NCBI GenBank assembly: GCA_023393045.1
Contig: JAEWMV010000048.1
Location: 1 to 10,332, forward strand
From: Bacillota bacterium
Lineage (GTDB): Bacteria; Bacillota; Clostridia; Christensenellales; CAG-138
DNA: 10,332 nucleotides
Direction: 5' to 3'
Shown here: positions 1 through 6,126 of the stretch, piece after piece
How positions within the stretch are numbered: position 1 is the stretch's first letter
How the letters are laid out: each line of letters opens with the position of its first letter
Notes under the pieces: model-generated
Told to the model about the DNA's origin: nothing
Databases searched by the model: none
The model's input: the letters and a program-made list of their open reading frames with translations, nothing else
Made by a program: the position numbers and the translations under genes

Positions 1-573
1 GAGCTGATCCCCACCACGCTGCTTTTCACCTTCGCCAGGGCGCGAGAAGGAACGCCCTTTCCATCTTTAGTGGAAGCGATCATCATGGCGTTCGCGTTCG
101 AGATACTGCGCGAAGCCGGCGTTCGGCTGCCGCGTCCGGTCGGCCAGGCCATCAGCATCGTGGGCGCCCTCATCATGGGCGACGCGGCCGTGAGCGCCGG
201 CCTCGTGGGCGCGCCGATGGTGATCGTCGTCGCCATCACGGCGGTGGCCGGCTTCCTGGTGCCCACCCAAAACGACGCGGCGACGATGATCCGCCTGGTC
301 GTGATGGTGCTGGCCTCGTTCGCAGGGTTCTACGGCGTCGTCTTCTGCTTTCTTGGCATGCTGATCCATCTGGCCACGCTGGAATCCTTCGGCATAGCGT
401 ATATCGGCCGTTTCGACGATGCCCAGGAGGCAAAGGATACGTTTGTGCGCATGCCGCTGTGGACGATGGTCAGGCGCCCCAAAGGCATCGCCAAGGGCGA
501 CACGACGCGCGGGCGGCTCTTTATCCCGCCCCTTCGCCCGCATGCACCCGAAGAGGAAGGAGCGGAGCCATGA
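1..573 (+). CDS. gerA: GerA-family spore germination protein, A subunit (3' part only)
   Basis: This is the C-terminal 190 residues of a GerA-type germinant-receptor A subunit; the reading frame is open from base 1, so the gene begins upstream. Family members are usually about 480-540 residues, so roughly 300 are missing here. The fragment shows the family's conserved membrane part: RLPRPVGQAISIVGALIMG at residues 42-60 followed by DAAVSAGLV, then hydrophobic segments near 71-88 and 98-125. The cytoplasmic tail contains MPLWTMVRRPKG (151-162) and ends acidic (EEEGAEP). In characterised spore formers the A subunit sits in the inner spore membrane with B and C and helps turn germinant binding into ion and dipicolinate release. 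The stop overlaps the next start in an ATGA arrangement, indicating translational coupling to gerC. An in-frame GTG at 70 is an internal valine, not a start. The family call is firm; the germinant is unknown. Confidence 0.93.
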   Translation, partial: ELIPTTLLFTFARAREGTPFPSLVEAIIMAFAFEILREAGVRLPRPVGQAISIVGALIMGDAAVSAGLVGAPMVIVVAITAVAGFLVPTQNDAATMIRLVVMVLASFAGFYGVVFCFLGMLIHLATLESFGIAYIGRFDDAQEAKDTFVRMPLWTMVRRPKGIAKGDTTRGRLFIPPLRPHAPEEEGAEP

Positions 574-1754
574 AGCCCTCCCGCTGGAAACGCGTCGCGG
601 CCGGCGTTTTGCTGCCATTGATGCTTGCGATGTTCCTGACCGGCTGCTGGGACAACAAGGAGCTCAACGAGCTGTTCATCATGACCGGCATGGCCATGGA
701 CGTGGCGGACAGTCCCGGCCAAGTCAGCGTTACAGTGCAGAGCGCAAATATCAAACAGGGGGAATCCGGTTCGGCGGGAAGCGGCCCTGCGGACGGAGAT
801 TCGACGATCGTGCTGAATACCGTCGGCGATTCCCTGCTCAACTGTTTATCGAAAATCAACCGGGACAGCAACAATAAGCTGCTGTTCCAGCACAACCAGA
901 TACGGCTCTTTGGTATAGAACTGGCGCAGCAGGGCATCAAAAAGCATTTGGATATGATCATGCGGGACCAAAAGGCGCGTTTGGAGGTTCCCCTCGTGGT
1001 GGTCGACGGGCGCGCGGAAGCCGCACTTACGGCGGAGCTCTCCCAATCGCCGATTTCCGGCATATATCTGGGGGAGATGTTCGAGGACCTGTCCGAAGTA
1101 TCCGTGAAATACCGGGTGCGCCTGATCGACTTTGTTCAGCAGCTCCTGGACGATGCCGCGGCGCCGGTCCTGCCGATCATCAAGATAACGGGCGGGACCG
1201 GCGAACAGGAAATCAAGCTGGACGGCATGGCGGTATTTCACGACGACAAGATGATCGGCCGCTTGTCAAACGAGGAGGCCCTCGGCTACATCTGGTCGTT
1301 CGGCGGTGTTAAAAGTTCCAATATCGAAGTGCGGGACGGGGCGAGCCGCGCCGGGCTCTACGTCGCAAAGCTGGACTGCAAAAGGGAGGTCACGCTGCGG
1401 CCGGACGGAGGTGTGCGGGTATCCCTGACGATCGATTCGGTTGTGCAGCCCGCCGAAGTATACGGCTTCAAGGATATGACCCCGCCGGAGCTGCTCCAGC
1501 ATCTAGAGTATCTGGCACAGGAAGAAATCAAAAACAGGATCGCGGAGTGCTATATGATCGCGCGCAGCATGAGCGCCGACATTTTCGGGTTCTGCACGAT
1601 CGTCTATAAGCAATATCCAAAAGAATGGAGCCAGATGAAGGACCGGTGGGACGAGGTGTTTGCGGATATCGACCTCAACGTGGAGGCAACGGTCAACATC
1701 CCCGCAACCGGCCAGATCGTACAATCCCTGGAAATGGAGGAGAATATGAAATGA
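570..1754 (+). CDS. gerC: Ger(x)C-family spore germination lipoprotein, C subunit
   Basis: A 394-residue GerC-type lipoprotein of the germinant receptor. The start chosen is ATG 570, preceded by AGGAAGGAG at 554-562. From there the protein opens with a basic stretch (KPSRWKR), a hydrophobic core and a lipobox LTGC with Cys26, which is a classic lipoprotein signal. The mature N terminus CWDNKELNELFIMTGMAMD matches the family's usual CWDxxEL...TGxxxD signature. Residues of roughly 220-385 correspond to the conserved C-terminal GerAC domain (for example LDGMAVFHDDKMIGRL, then a lysine- and acid-rich helical end with YPKEW). The frame stays open upstream to 459, but that extension lacks a ribosome-binding site and would bury the signal peptide. 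It overlaps gerA by 4 bases and the following gerB by 4 bases, so it is probably made in step with both. The C subunit is normally lipid-anchored to the outer face of the inner spore membrane. Confidence 0.95.
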   Translation: MKPSRWKRVAAGVLLPLMLAMFLTGCWDNKELNELFIMTGMAMDVADSPGQVSVTVQSANIKQGESGSAGSGPADGDSTIVLNTVGDSLLNCLSKINRDSNNKLLFQHNQIRLFGIELAQQGIKKHLDMIMRDQKARLEVPLVVVDGRAEAALTAELSQSPISGIYLGEMFEDLSEVSVKYRVRLIDFVQQLLDDAAAPVLPIIKITGGTGEQEIKLDGMAVFHDDKMIGRLSNEEALGYIWSFGGVKSSNIEVRDGASRAGLYVAKLDCKREVTLRPDGGVRVSLTIDSVVQPAEVYGFKDMTPPELLQHLEYLAQEEIKNRIAECYMIARSMSADIFGFCTIVYKQYPKEWSQMKDRWDEVFADIDLNVEATVNIPATGQIVQSLEMEENMK

Positions 1755-4000
1755 AAATCGACAAATCCCAGGTTTCAGGCAGACGGTTGATGTTCACCAT
1801 CGCCTTCTTCCTCCAATCTTCCGCACTGCTGACATCCTTCATCGCCGGCGTCACAAAGCATGAGGCCTGGATTCCGATCGCCCTCGGCAGCGCTCTCTGC
1901 ATCCCGCTCGTATTCCTGTACAGAACATTGATGGTGATGTTCCCTGACAAGAACCTTCTGCAGGTGCTCGACGAGGTGTACGGGAAAATCGCGGGCAAAA
2001 TCATCGGCATCGCCTATGCCTGGTATTTTCTCACGCTCACCGCAATAAATCTGGGGGACATGGGCGACTTCGCGAAGATCACCTTCATGACGGAAACGCC
2101 GCACATGGTGCTCACGTTCATATGCGTACTGGTGTCAATCTGGGCCGTGCGGCACGGCTTTCGGGTCGTGTCGCGCTACAGCATGCTCTTTACGATCATA
2201 GAGTTCGCCACCGTCGCCCTTTCCATAATGCTGTTGCTCAACCAGATGGATTTTACCAACCTCTTGCCCGTATTCACGCAGCCGGCCATGAAATACGTGC
2301 AGAGCACGCACATCATCGCCACCATACCCTTCGGCGAGCTTGTGATATTTCTGATGGTTACGCCGTGCGTGAAAAAGCTGACGCCCCGGGAAGCTACAAA
2401 ATACTGGCTCGTCGGCACGGCCATGGGCATGATTATATTGCTCGCCGTGCTGCTGCGCGACATTTCCGTTTTAGGCAACACGCTTCATATGTTTGCGCTG
2501 CCGGGCCTGGTGACGCTGCGTTTGGTCAACATAGGCGAGGCCCTGAGCCGCGTGGAGATCATATTCGCGATTGCGCTCATCACGCTGCTGTTCTTTAAAA
2601 TCACGGTATTATGCTATGTTTCCACGATAGCCCTTGCACAGCTTTTCCAGACCACGCAATACAAGCGGCTGGCGCTCATCGTGGGCATACTGGTGCTGGT
2701 GTACGGGCCCACGCTGTACTCGAGCGCTGTGGAACATGCGGTTTCCGCGCGAACGATCGTCCCCTTCATCTGGACGATATTTGAAATTGCACTGCCGCTT
2801 ACGACCTTTCTTATCGCCAAGACGCGGGGACTTCCCAAGTTAAGCGCGGCGGCGATAACCGAATAGGAGGAGAACATGAAATGAAAATCGACAAATCCCA
2901 GATTTCAGGCAGGAGGTTCATGTTCACCGTCGCCTTCTATCTCCAGTCTTCCGCCCTGCTGACATCCTTCATCGCCGGCGTCTCAAAACAAGAGGCGTGG
3001 ATTCCGGTCGCGCTGGGCATCATCCTCTGCATTCCGTTCATATTCCTGTTCAGGACCTTAATGGTAATGTTCCCGGAAAAAAACTTTTTGCAGATGCTCG
3101 ACGAGGTATACGGGAAGGTTGCGGGCAAAATCATCGGCATAGGCTATGTCTGGTTTTTTCTCACGCTCACCGCCCTGAATCTGAGGGACATAGGCGACTT
3201 CGCGAAAATTACTTTTATGACGGAAACGCCTCACATGATGCTCACGCTCATATGCGTACTGGTGTCAATCTGGGCCGTGCGACACGGGTTCAGAGTCGTT
3301 TCGCGCTACAGCATGCTCTTTACGATCGCGGAGTTCATCATCGTCGCTCTTTCCATTGTATTGTTGCTTGACCAGATGGATCTTACAAACCTTTTTCCCG
3401 TATTCACGCAGCCCGTCATGAAATACGTGCAGAGCACGCATATTATCACTGCCATACCCTTTGGGGAACTTGTGGTATTTCTGATGGTTACGCCATGCGT
3501 AAAAAAGCTGACGCCGCGGGAGACCACAAAGTACTGGTTCATCGGGATGGCCATGGGTATGGCCGTGCTGCTCGTCGTACTGCTGCGCGATATTTCCATT
3601 CTGGGCAACACGCTCCACCTGTTTGCGCTGCCGGGTCTGGTGACGCTGCGTTTGGTCAACATAGGCGCGGCCCTGAGCCGCGTGGAGATCATATTCGCAA
3701 TCGCGCTCATCATGCTGCTGTTCTTTAAGATCACGGTGTTGTGCTATGTTTCGACGATAGCCGTCGCGCAGCTCTTTCAAACCACGCAATACAAGCGGCT
3801 CGCGCTGGTTGTGGGCATATTGATAATGGTATACGGGCCTACCCTGTACCCGAGCTCCGTGGAGCATACCACTTCCGCGCGCACCATAGAGCCTTTCATC
3901 CTGTCGATATTTGAGTTTGTATTGCCGTTGCTGACCTTTATTCTCGCCAAGGCGCGCAAACTGCCCAGATTAAACGCGGCGGCGATAGCCGAACAGGAGG
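1736..4000 (+). repeat. Tandem direct duplication of the gerB gene with its ribosome-binding site
   Basis: Unit 1 runs from the Shine-Dalgarno GGAGG at 1736 to that at 2870, and unit 2 from 2866 to about 4000, with a period of 1130 bases. The 371 shared codons align without a gap. The sequence before each gerB start is nearly the same: GAGGAG-AAT-ATGAAATGA in unit 1 and GAGGAG-AAC-ATGAAATGA in unit 2. In unit 1 these bases encode the gerC C terminus (EENMK-stop). In unit 2 they are non-coding, so unit 2 carries a fossil of the gerC end. Long identical stretches (34 bases at 2118-2151, 27 at 2171-2197, 31 at 2507-2537) alternate with clearly diverged stretches such as 1900-1990. Confidence 0.93.
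1751..2866 (+). CDS. gerB: GerAB-family germinant receptor permease-like B subunit, copy 1
   Basis: A 371-residue integral membrane protein of the GerAB family (APC transporter superfamily), normally with about 10 transmembrane helices. In Bacillus the B subunit is the part that binds the amino-acid germinant. Visible landmarks are the N-terminal MKIDKSQVSGRRLMFT, MFPDKNLLQVLDEVYGK (62-78), SIWAVRHGFRVVSRYSM near 127-143, PFGELVIFLMVTPC and FALPGLVTLRLVNIGEALSR. The start is ATG 1751, overlapping the gerC stop (ATGA), with GGAGG at 1736-1740. An ATG at 1746 in another frame is the penultimate codon of gerC. The product is colinear without gaps with the next gene, about 80% identical by eye, and differences are mostly conservative hydrophobic swaps. 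It stops three codons earlier than copy 2 through a TAG where copy 2 has CAG. All core motifs are intact, so both copies look functional. Confidence 0.95.
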   Translation: MKIDKSQVSGRRLMFTIAFFLQSSALLTSFIAGVTKHEAWIPIALGSALCIPLVFLYRTLMVMFPDKNLLQVLDEVYGKIAGKIIGIAYAWYFLTLTAINLGDMGDFAKITFMTETPHMVLTFICVLVSIWAVRHGFRVVSRYSMLFTIIEFATVALSIMLLLNQMDFTNLLPVFTQPAMKYVQSTHIIATIPFGELVIFLMVTPCVKKLTPREATKYWLVGTAMGMIILLAVLLRDISVLGNTLHMFALPGLVTLRLVNIGEALSRVEIIFAIALITLLFFKITVLCYVSTIALAQLFQTTQYKRLALIVGILVLVYGPTLYSSAVEHAVSARTIVPFIWTIFEIALPLTTFLIAKTRGLPKLSAAAITE

Positions 4001-4005
4001 GATAG
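2881..4005 (+). CDS. gerB: GerAB-family germinant receptor permease-like B subunit, copy 2
   Basis: A 374-residue paralogue of the preceding gene from a tandem duplication, with the same multi-helix GerAB architecture: MFPEKNFLQMLDEVYGK, SIWAVRHGFRVVSRYSM, PFGELVVFLMVTPC and FALPGLVTLRLVNIGAALSR. It begins 14 bases after the stop of copy 1, with AGGAGG at 2865-2870. Two ATGs sit in the string ATGAAATGA. The second (2881) opens the long frame; the first (2876) gives only Met-Lys-stop. Relative to copy 1, charge or side-chain changes include G102R, N163D, E265A and V342E, and the C terminus ends EQEG. Because A and C are single-copy in this operon, the two B proteins may compete for or alternate within one receptor, widening the germinant range. 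That is inference from the family's known role in ligand recognition. Confidence 0.95.
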   Translation: MKIDKSQISGRRFMFTVAFYLQSSALLTSFIAGVSKQEAWIPVALGIILCIPFIFLFRTLMVMFPEKNFLQMLDEVYGKVAGKIIGIGYVWFFLTLTALNLRDIGDFAKITFMTETPHMMLTLICVLVSIWAVRHGFRVVSRYSMLFTIAEFIIVALSIVLLLDQMDLTNLFPVFTQPVMKYVQSTHIITAIPFGELVVFLMVTPCVKKLTPRETTKYWFIGMAMGMAVLLVVLLRDISILGNTLHLFALPGLVTLRLVNIGAALSRVEIIFAIALIMLLFFKITVLCYVSTIAVAQLFQTTQYKRLALVVGILIMVYGPTLYPSSVEHTTSARTIEPFILSIFEFVLPLLTFILAKARKLPRLNAAAIAEQEG

Positions 4006-4010
4006 CACAC

Positions 4011-4229
4011 ATGCTGTGGATGGTTTTAGGCGGATTTGCCCTTATTGCATGGATAGACCTGGCGCCGCTGATAAGGCGGCGAAAGTGGCGCGCCGTGGCC
4101 GCGTTTGCCTGCATGTTCGTGCTTGCGCTGACGATCGGGATATTAACGGTATTCAACGTCCAAATCCCAAGCGTCATGTACGCGTGGGGGGACTTCATCC
4201 GGTGGATTGGACTGGGGTATGCGTCGTAA
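4011..4229 (+). CDS. Small two-helix membrane protein of germinant-receptor operons (D-subunit-like)
   Basis: A 72-residue protein with two predicted membrane helices (about residues 3-20 and 27-49) joined by a short very basic loop RRRKWR, and a tail with an aromatic WGDFIRWIG segment. The start ATG 4011 has AGGAGGGA at 3995-4002 and follows the stop of the second gerB by 5 bases, so it is the last gene of the operon. Small two-helix proteins of about 55-80 residues are known at the ends of many Bacillus germinant-receptor operons, often called D subunits, and some modulate germination rate. Size, topology and position fit that group; sequence alone would not identify it. It is unrelated to the lipoprotein called GerD in B. 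subtilis. The positive-inside rule places the RRRKWR loop in the cytoplasm. Confidence 0.8.
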   Translation: MLWMVLGGFALIAWIDLAPLIRRRKWRAVAAFACMFVLALTIGILTVFNVQIPSVMYAWGDFIRWIGLGYAS

Positions 4230-4252
4230 GGCGCAGGACGAGGTTGCGGCAA

Positions 4253-4281
4253 AACGGCCGTCCTCGAACGGGACGGCCGTT
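4253..4281. terminator. Hairpin between the convergent ger operon and hydrolase gene
   Basis: A perfect 11-bp inverted repeat, AACGGCCGTCC at 4253-4263 and GGACGGCCGTT at 4271-4281, with a 7-base loop, lies 24 bases after the last ger gene. On the + strand it is followed by CTGACAAG, not a U-tract, so it is not a classical intrinsic terminator for the ger operon. On the - strand the arm runs into four T residues, a weak U-tract. It most likely serves as a transcript 3'-end hairpin, possibly in both directions. The stem is seen directly; the terminating role is inferred. Confidence 0.55.
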
Positions 4282-4338
4282 CTGACAAGAGCGTTTATCG
4301 GCATGCAAACCTCGTCAATCAGGTTCTGGGCATCGTAC

Positions 4339-4362
4339 AAAAAAGCGTTTGAGCGCGCTTTT
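4339..4362 (-). terminator. Probable intrinsic terminator of the alpha/beta hydrolase gene
   Basis: Read on the - strand, the arm AAAAGCG (4362-4356), an 8-base loop and the arm CGCTTTT (4347-4341) form a 7-bp stem whose T run continues to six residues. The hairpin overlaps the TAA stop of the hydrolase gene (4361-4363). The stem has only three GC pairs, so termination may be modest; it could work together with the stronger hairpin at 4253-4281 further on. Confidence 0.45.
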
Positions 4363-5332
4363 ACGTCATACCTTGCCCACAGTTTTTTCTGTTAATCCAT
4401 TCGGTTGAGGCGTCCATCGCCGCGCGGCAGGCTGCGGTGCTGTCGAGTGCGTTGAGCATGACGAAGTCGTGTATGATCGCCTGAAAGCGCATCGCCGTGA
4501 CCTCCACCCCCGCGGCCCTGAGCTTTCTTGCATAGGCTTCCCCTTCGTCCCTGAGCACGTCGGCCTCGCCGTTTAGCACCATCGCGTCGGGCAGGCCGCT
4601 AAGCTGCTCCGCTGTCGCGCGCAAGGGCGACGCCGTGATTTCGCAGCGCTGCCTTTCGCTTGCGGTGTATTGGTCCCAGAACCACATCATGCCTGCGCGA
4701 TAAAGATAATAATCGCAGGCAAATTCCCGGTATGAGCCGGTGTTGAAATCGGCGTTTGTGACGGGATAATAAAGAAGCTGCTTGTGTATTTTCGGGCCGT
4801 TCCTGTATTTGGAAAGAATGGTCATGACTGTGGCCATGTTCCCACCCACGCTGTCCCCTGCCACGGTGAGGGTATTGAGGTTCAGCCGCCAGTTCACGCT
4901 TTTCGCGATAGCGGGAATTTCCTTAAGAATAAAGTAACATTGCTCGATGGCCGCAGGGTATTTCGCCTCCGGCGAAAGGCTGTATTCCGGGAACAGCACC
5001 ACGGAATTCGTGCGCGCCGCCAATTCCCGCACGAGCTTATCGTGCGTATGCAGGTTGCCGAACACCCACCCCGCGCCGTGCATGTAATAAATGACGTTCG
5101 GCGTTCCCACAATGTTTTCCGGCCGGATGCAGTACAGGGGCACCTCTCCGTATTTCCCGGTATCCACACATACGCTAAAGACGGATGCCGGGTATTTGAA
5201 CACGGGCGCGTCCTGCGCCTGATTCAGCCTCTCGCGCCCCTGTTCCGGAGGCAATTGGAAAATCAGGGGCGGCACGGCGCTTTCATTGCTGACCTGCTCG
5301 GCGGCCTTTTCCAGTTGCACACAGCGTTTCAT
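4361..5332 (-). CDS. Alpha/beta hydrolase, HSL (family IV) esterase/lipase type
   Basis: A 323-residue cytoplasmic carboxylester hydrolase of the hormone-sensitive-lipase-like group (alpha/beta hydrolase fold 3). The oxyanion-hole motif is HGAGW at 85-89 (usually HGGGW). The nucleophile elbow is GDSVGGN at 159-165 with Ser161 (GDSAGG in most members). The acid is Asp258 within GEADVLRDEGEAYA, and the base is His288 in IHDFVMLN. All triad residues are therefore present and in family order. Length is normal for the family (about 300-340). No signal peptide or membrane helix is visible. The start ATG 5332 has AGGGGG at 5339-5344 with 7 bases spacing. The substrate cannot be read from sequence; short acyl esters are typical of the family. 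The gene is convergent with the germination operon and has no obvious partner, so no functional link to germination is claimed. Confidence 0.9.
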   Translation of the reverse strand: MKRCVQLEKAAEQVSNESAVPPLIFQLPPEQGRERLNQAQDAPVFKYPASVFSVCVDTGKYGEVPLYCIRPENIVGTPNVIYYMHGAGWVFGNLHTHDKLVRELAARTNSVVLFPEYSLSPEAKYPAAIEQCYFILKEIPAIAKSVNWRLNLNTLTVAGDSVGGNMATVMTILSKYRNGPKIHKQLLYYPVTNADFNTGSYREFACDYYLYRAGMMWFWDQYTASERQRCEITASPLRATAEQLSGLPDAMVLNGEADVLRDEGEAYARKLRAAGVEVTAMRFQAIIHDFVMLNALDSTAACRAAMDASTEWINRKNCGQGMT

Positions 5333-5563
5333 ACGGCGCCCCCTATAAATTACTGCACAAATATGCCGCTAGCATAATATGTGCGGGGCGGCCCGGAGGT
5401 TCGGGATGATATTCAAAGGCAATCGGAAGGTTGGGCTGCGCAAGATACCGTTTTCGCAATGAAGCGGATGTTCATAGCGGGAAACGCAGAAACTCGCGTC
5501 AAATAAGGTTTTGCAATTCTAAACATAAAGAATATCACGCCGCGCAAACCGGTAAATTGAAAT
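5333..5563. other. 231-bp intergenic region with a repeat copy and a start-less open frame
   Basis: No gene with a credible start was found between the hydrolase and the VOC protein. The region contains repeat copy A (5421-5506). On the - strand, the frame from after a TAG near 5518 down to a TAG at 5369-5371 is open for about 49 codons, including HCENGILRSPTFR and RAAPHILC, but has no ATG and no ribosome-binding site. I see no convincing intrinsic terminator after the VOC gene and no clear sigma-A promoter for the hydrolase; TATTAT near 5373-5378 is only a weak candidate for a -10. Confidence 0.5.
5421..5506 (-). repeat. Intergenic repeat, copy A
   Basis: The core 5422-5482 matches 6045-6105 in direct orientation with only about ten mismatches by eye. 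Shared words include TTGGGCTGCGCAA, ATACCGT, GCAATGAAG and GGATGTTCAT. Weaker similarity continues to about 5506. Both copies lie just downstream of a - strand gene (55 bases after the VOC stop here). Nothing shows terminal inverted repeats or a target-site duplication, so the element type is unknown. Confidence 0.75.
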
Positions 5564-5902
5564 TTATATTTGGACTACGCAAAAGGGGTTTCCGTCGGGA
5601 TCATGCAGCACCACATAGTCCGCATCCGGGGGATAATCCCACTTTGCCCTTGTTGCACCAAGCGCAATCAGCCTGTCGACCTCCTCCTTTTGATTCTGGG
5701 TAAACAAATCTATGTGGTGACGTTTTGCCTTGTCAGAGGAGATTTTGTTTAGCGACAGCTGTATGCCCTCTCCACTTTGGGGAACCAACATCGCCCAATC
5801 CTCATCGGCTGGGCGGCTTAAACGGTAGTTCAATGCTTGGCTCCAGAATTCAATTGCCCTCTTGATGTCTTTTACACCCCAAACAATGGCACCGATTTCC
5901 AT
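5564..5902 (-). CDS. VOC-superfamily (glyoxalase/bleomycin-resistance-fold) small protein
   Basis: A 112-residue single-domain protein with the beta-alpha-beta-beta-beta module repeated twice, as in glyoxalase I, bleomycin-resistance and dioxygenase proteins. The N-terminal strand and helix read GAIVWGVKDIKRAIEFWSQA (4-23), with the pattern V-x-D-x-x-x-A-x-x-F-W/Y. The second half has RHHIDLFT (61-68) with a potential metal-ligand histidine and the signature VLHDPDGNPFCVVQ (98-111), where DPDGN-F is highly typical of the family. Such one-module proteins usually act as homodimers. Function cannot be assigned beyond the fold; many are enzymes, others bind antibiotics. The start ATG 5902 has a very strong GGAGGAGGAG just upstream (5905-5914) and a TATAAT at 5950-5955. 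It appears to be a single-gene transcript. Confidence 0.88.
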   Translation of the reverse strand: MEIGAIVWGVKDIKRAIEFWSQALNYRLSRPADEDWAMLVPQSGEGIQLSLNKISSDKAKRHHIDLFTQNQKEEVDRLIALGATRAKWDYPPDADYVVLHDPDGNPFCVVQI

Positions 5903-5949
5903 AACTCCTCCTCCATAAATCCCTGTTTGTCTGCGTTCCTGTCAGATAC

Positions 5950-5955
5950 ATTATA
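5950..5955 (-). promoter_or_regulatory. Probable -10 element for the VOC gene
   Basis: On the - strand this reads TATAAT within AGTTATAATGT, 48 bases before the VOC start. The position 17 bases upstream is TTTTAA, a poor -35, so the promoter rests mainly on its -10. The same GTTATAATGT core occurs before the next gene upstream (6732-6737) in a related sequence context, which supports it being a real promoter. Confidence 0.5.
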
Positions 5956-6001
5956 ACTCGTCAAGAAAGGATTAAAAAGGATAAGAGAAATATGTACAAA
6001 C

Positions 6002-6033
6002 AAAAGCAGGCCGTCCTCTCACCGGCCCTTTTT
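6002..6033. terminator. Bidirectional-type intrinsic terminator after the methyltransferase-like gene
   Basis: GGCCG (6009-6013) pairs with CGGCC (6023-6027) across a 9-base loop. The stem can extend outward as AAAAG with CTTTT around a 2-base bulge. The hairpin has T-rich ends on both strands: CTTTTTG on + and TGCTTTTGTTTG on -. It lies about 90 bases beyond the stop of the methyltransferase-like gene, with repeat copy B in between. Confidence 0.6.
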
Positions 6034-6043
6034 GTCGTTATTG

Positions 6044-6126
6044 CATCGGAAGATTGGGCTGCGCAAAATACCGTCTTTGCAATGAAGAGGATGTTCATGG
6101 CGGAAGATTAGAATTTGCGGCAGCTA
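6044..6126 (-). repeat. Intergenic repeat, copy B
   Basis: This is the second copy of the repeat at 5421-5506, same orientation, with the best match over 6045-6105. Its outer end reaches the stop codon of the methyltransferase-like gene (6124-6126). Its inner end abuts exactly the terminator cassette at 6045, where similarity to copy A stops. That sharp edge suggests the repeat or the cassette was joined there secondarily. Confidence 0.75.

Noticed and set aside
459..569. Upstream in-frame extension of the gerC frame
   Set aside because: It overlaps gerA coding sequence, has no ribosome-binding site at its first codon, and would hide the lipoprotein signal that begins at ATG 570.
1625..1750. 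Upstream in-frame extension of the first gerB frame
   Set aside because: It lies wholly inside gerC, and the extension is not GerAB-like. MKIDKSQ at 1751 matches the start of the second gerB copy and has the ribosome-binding site.
3265..3867. 200-codon - strand open frame opposite the second gerB
   Set aside because: Its composition is low-complexity in His, Gln and Arg, typical of an antisense shadow of a membrane-protein gene; the opposite strand carries clear GerAB motifs.
4207..4395. 62-codon + strand frame after the D-like gene
   Set aside because: It crosses both hairpins and the 3' end of the opposite-strand hydrolase; no ribosome-binding site and no recognisable protein features.
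5960..5970. TTGACG on the - strand as a -35 for the VOC promoter
   Set aside because: It is only 3 bases from the TATAAT at 5950-5955, so it cannot pair with it, and nothing like a -10 lies 17 bases downstream.
5421..6126. CRISPR array or insertion-sequence ends
   Set aside because: There are only two repeat copies, 623 bases apart, with a complete gene between them. No spacer periodicity, terminal inverted repeats or transposase is present.
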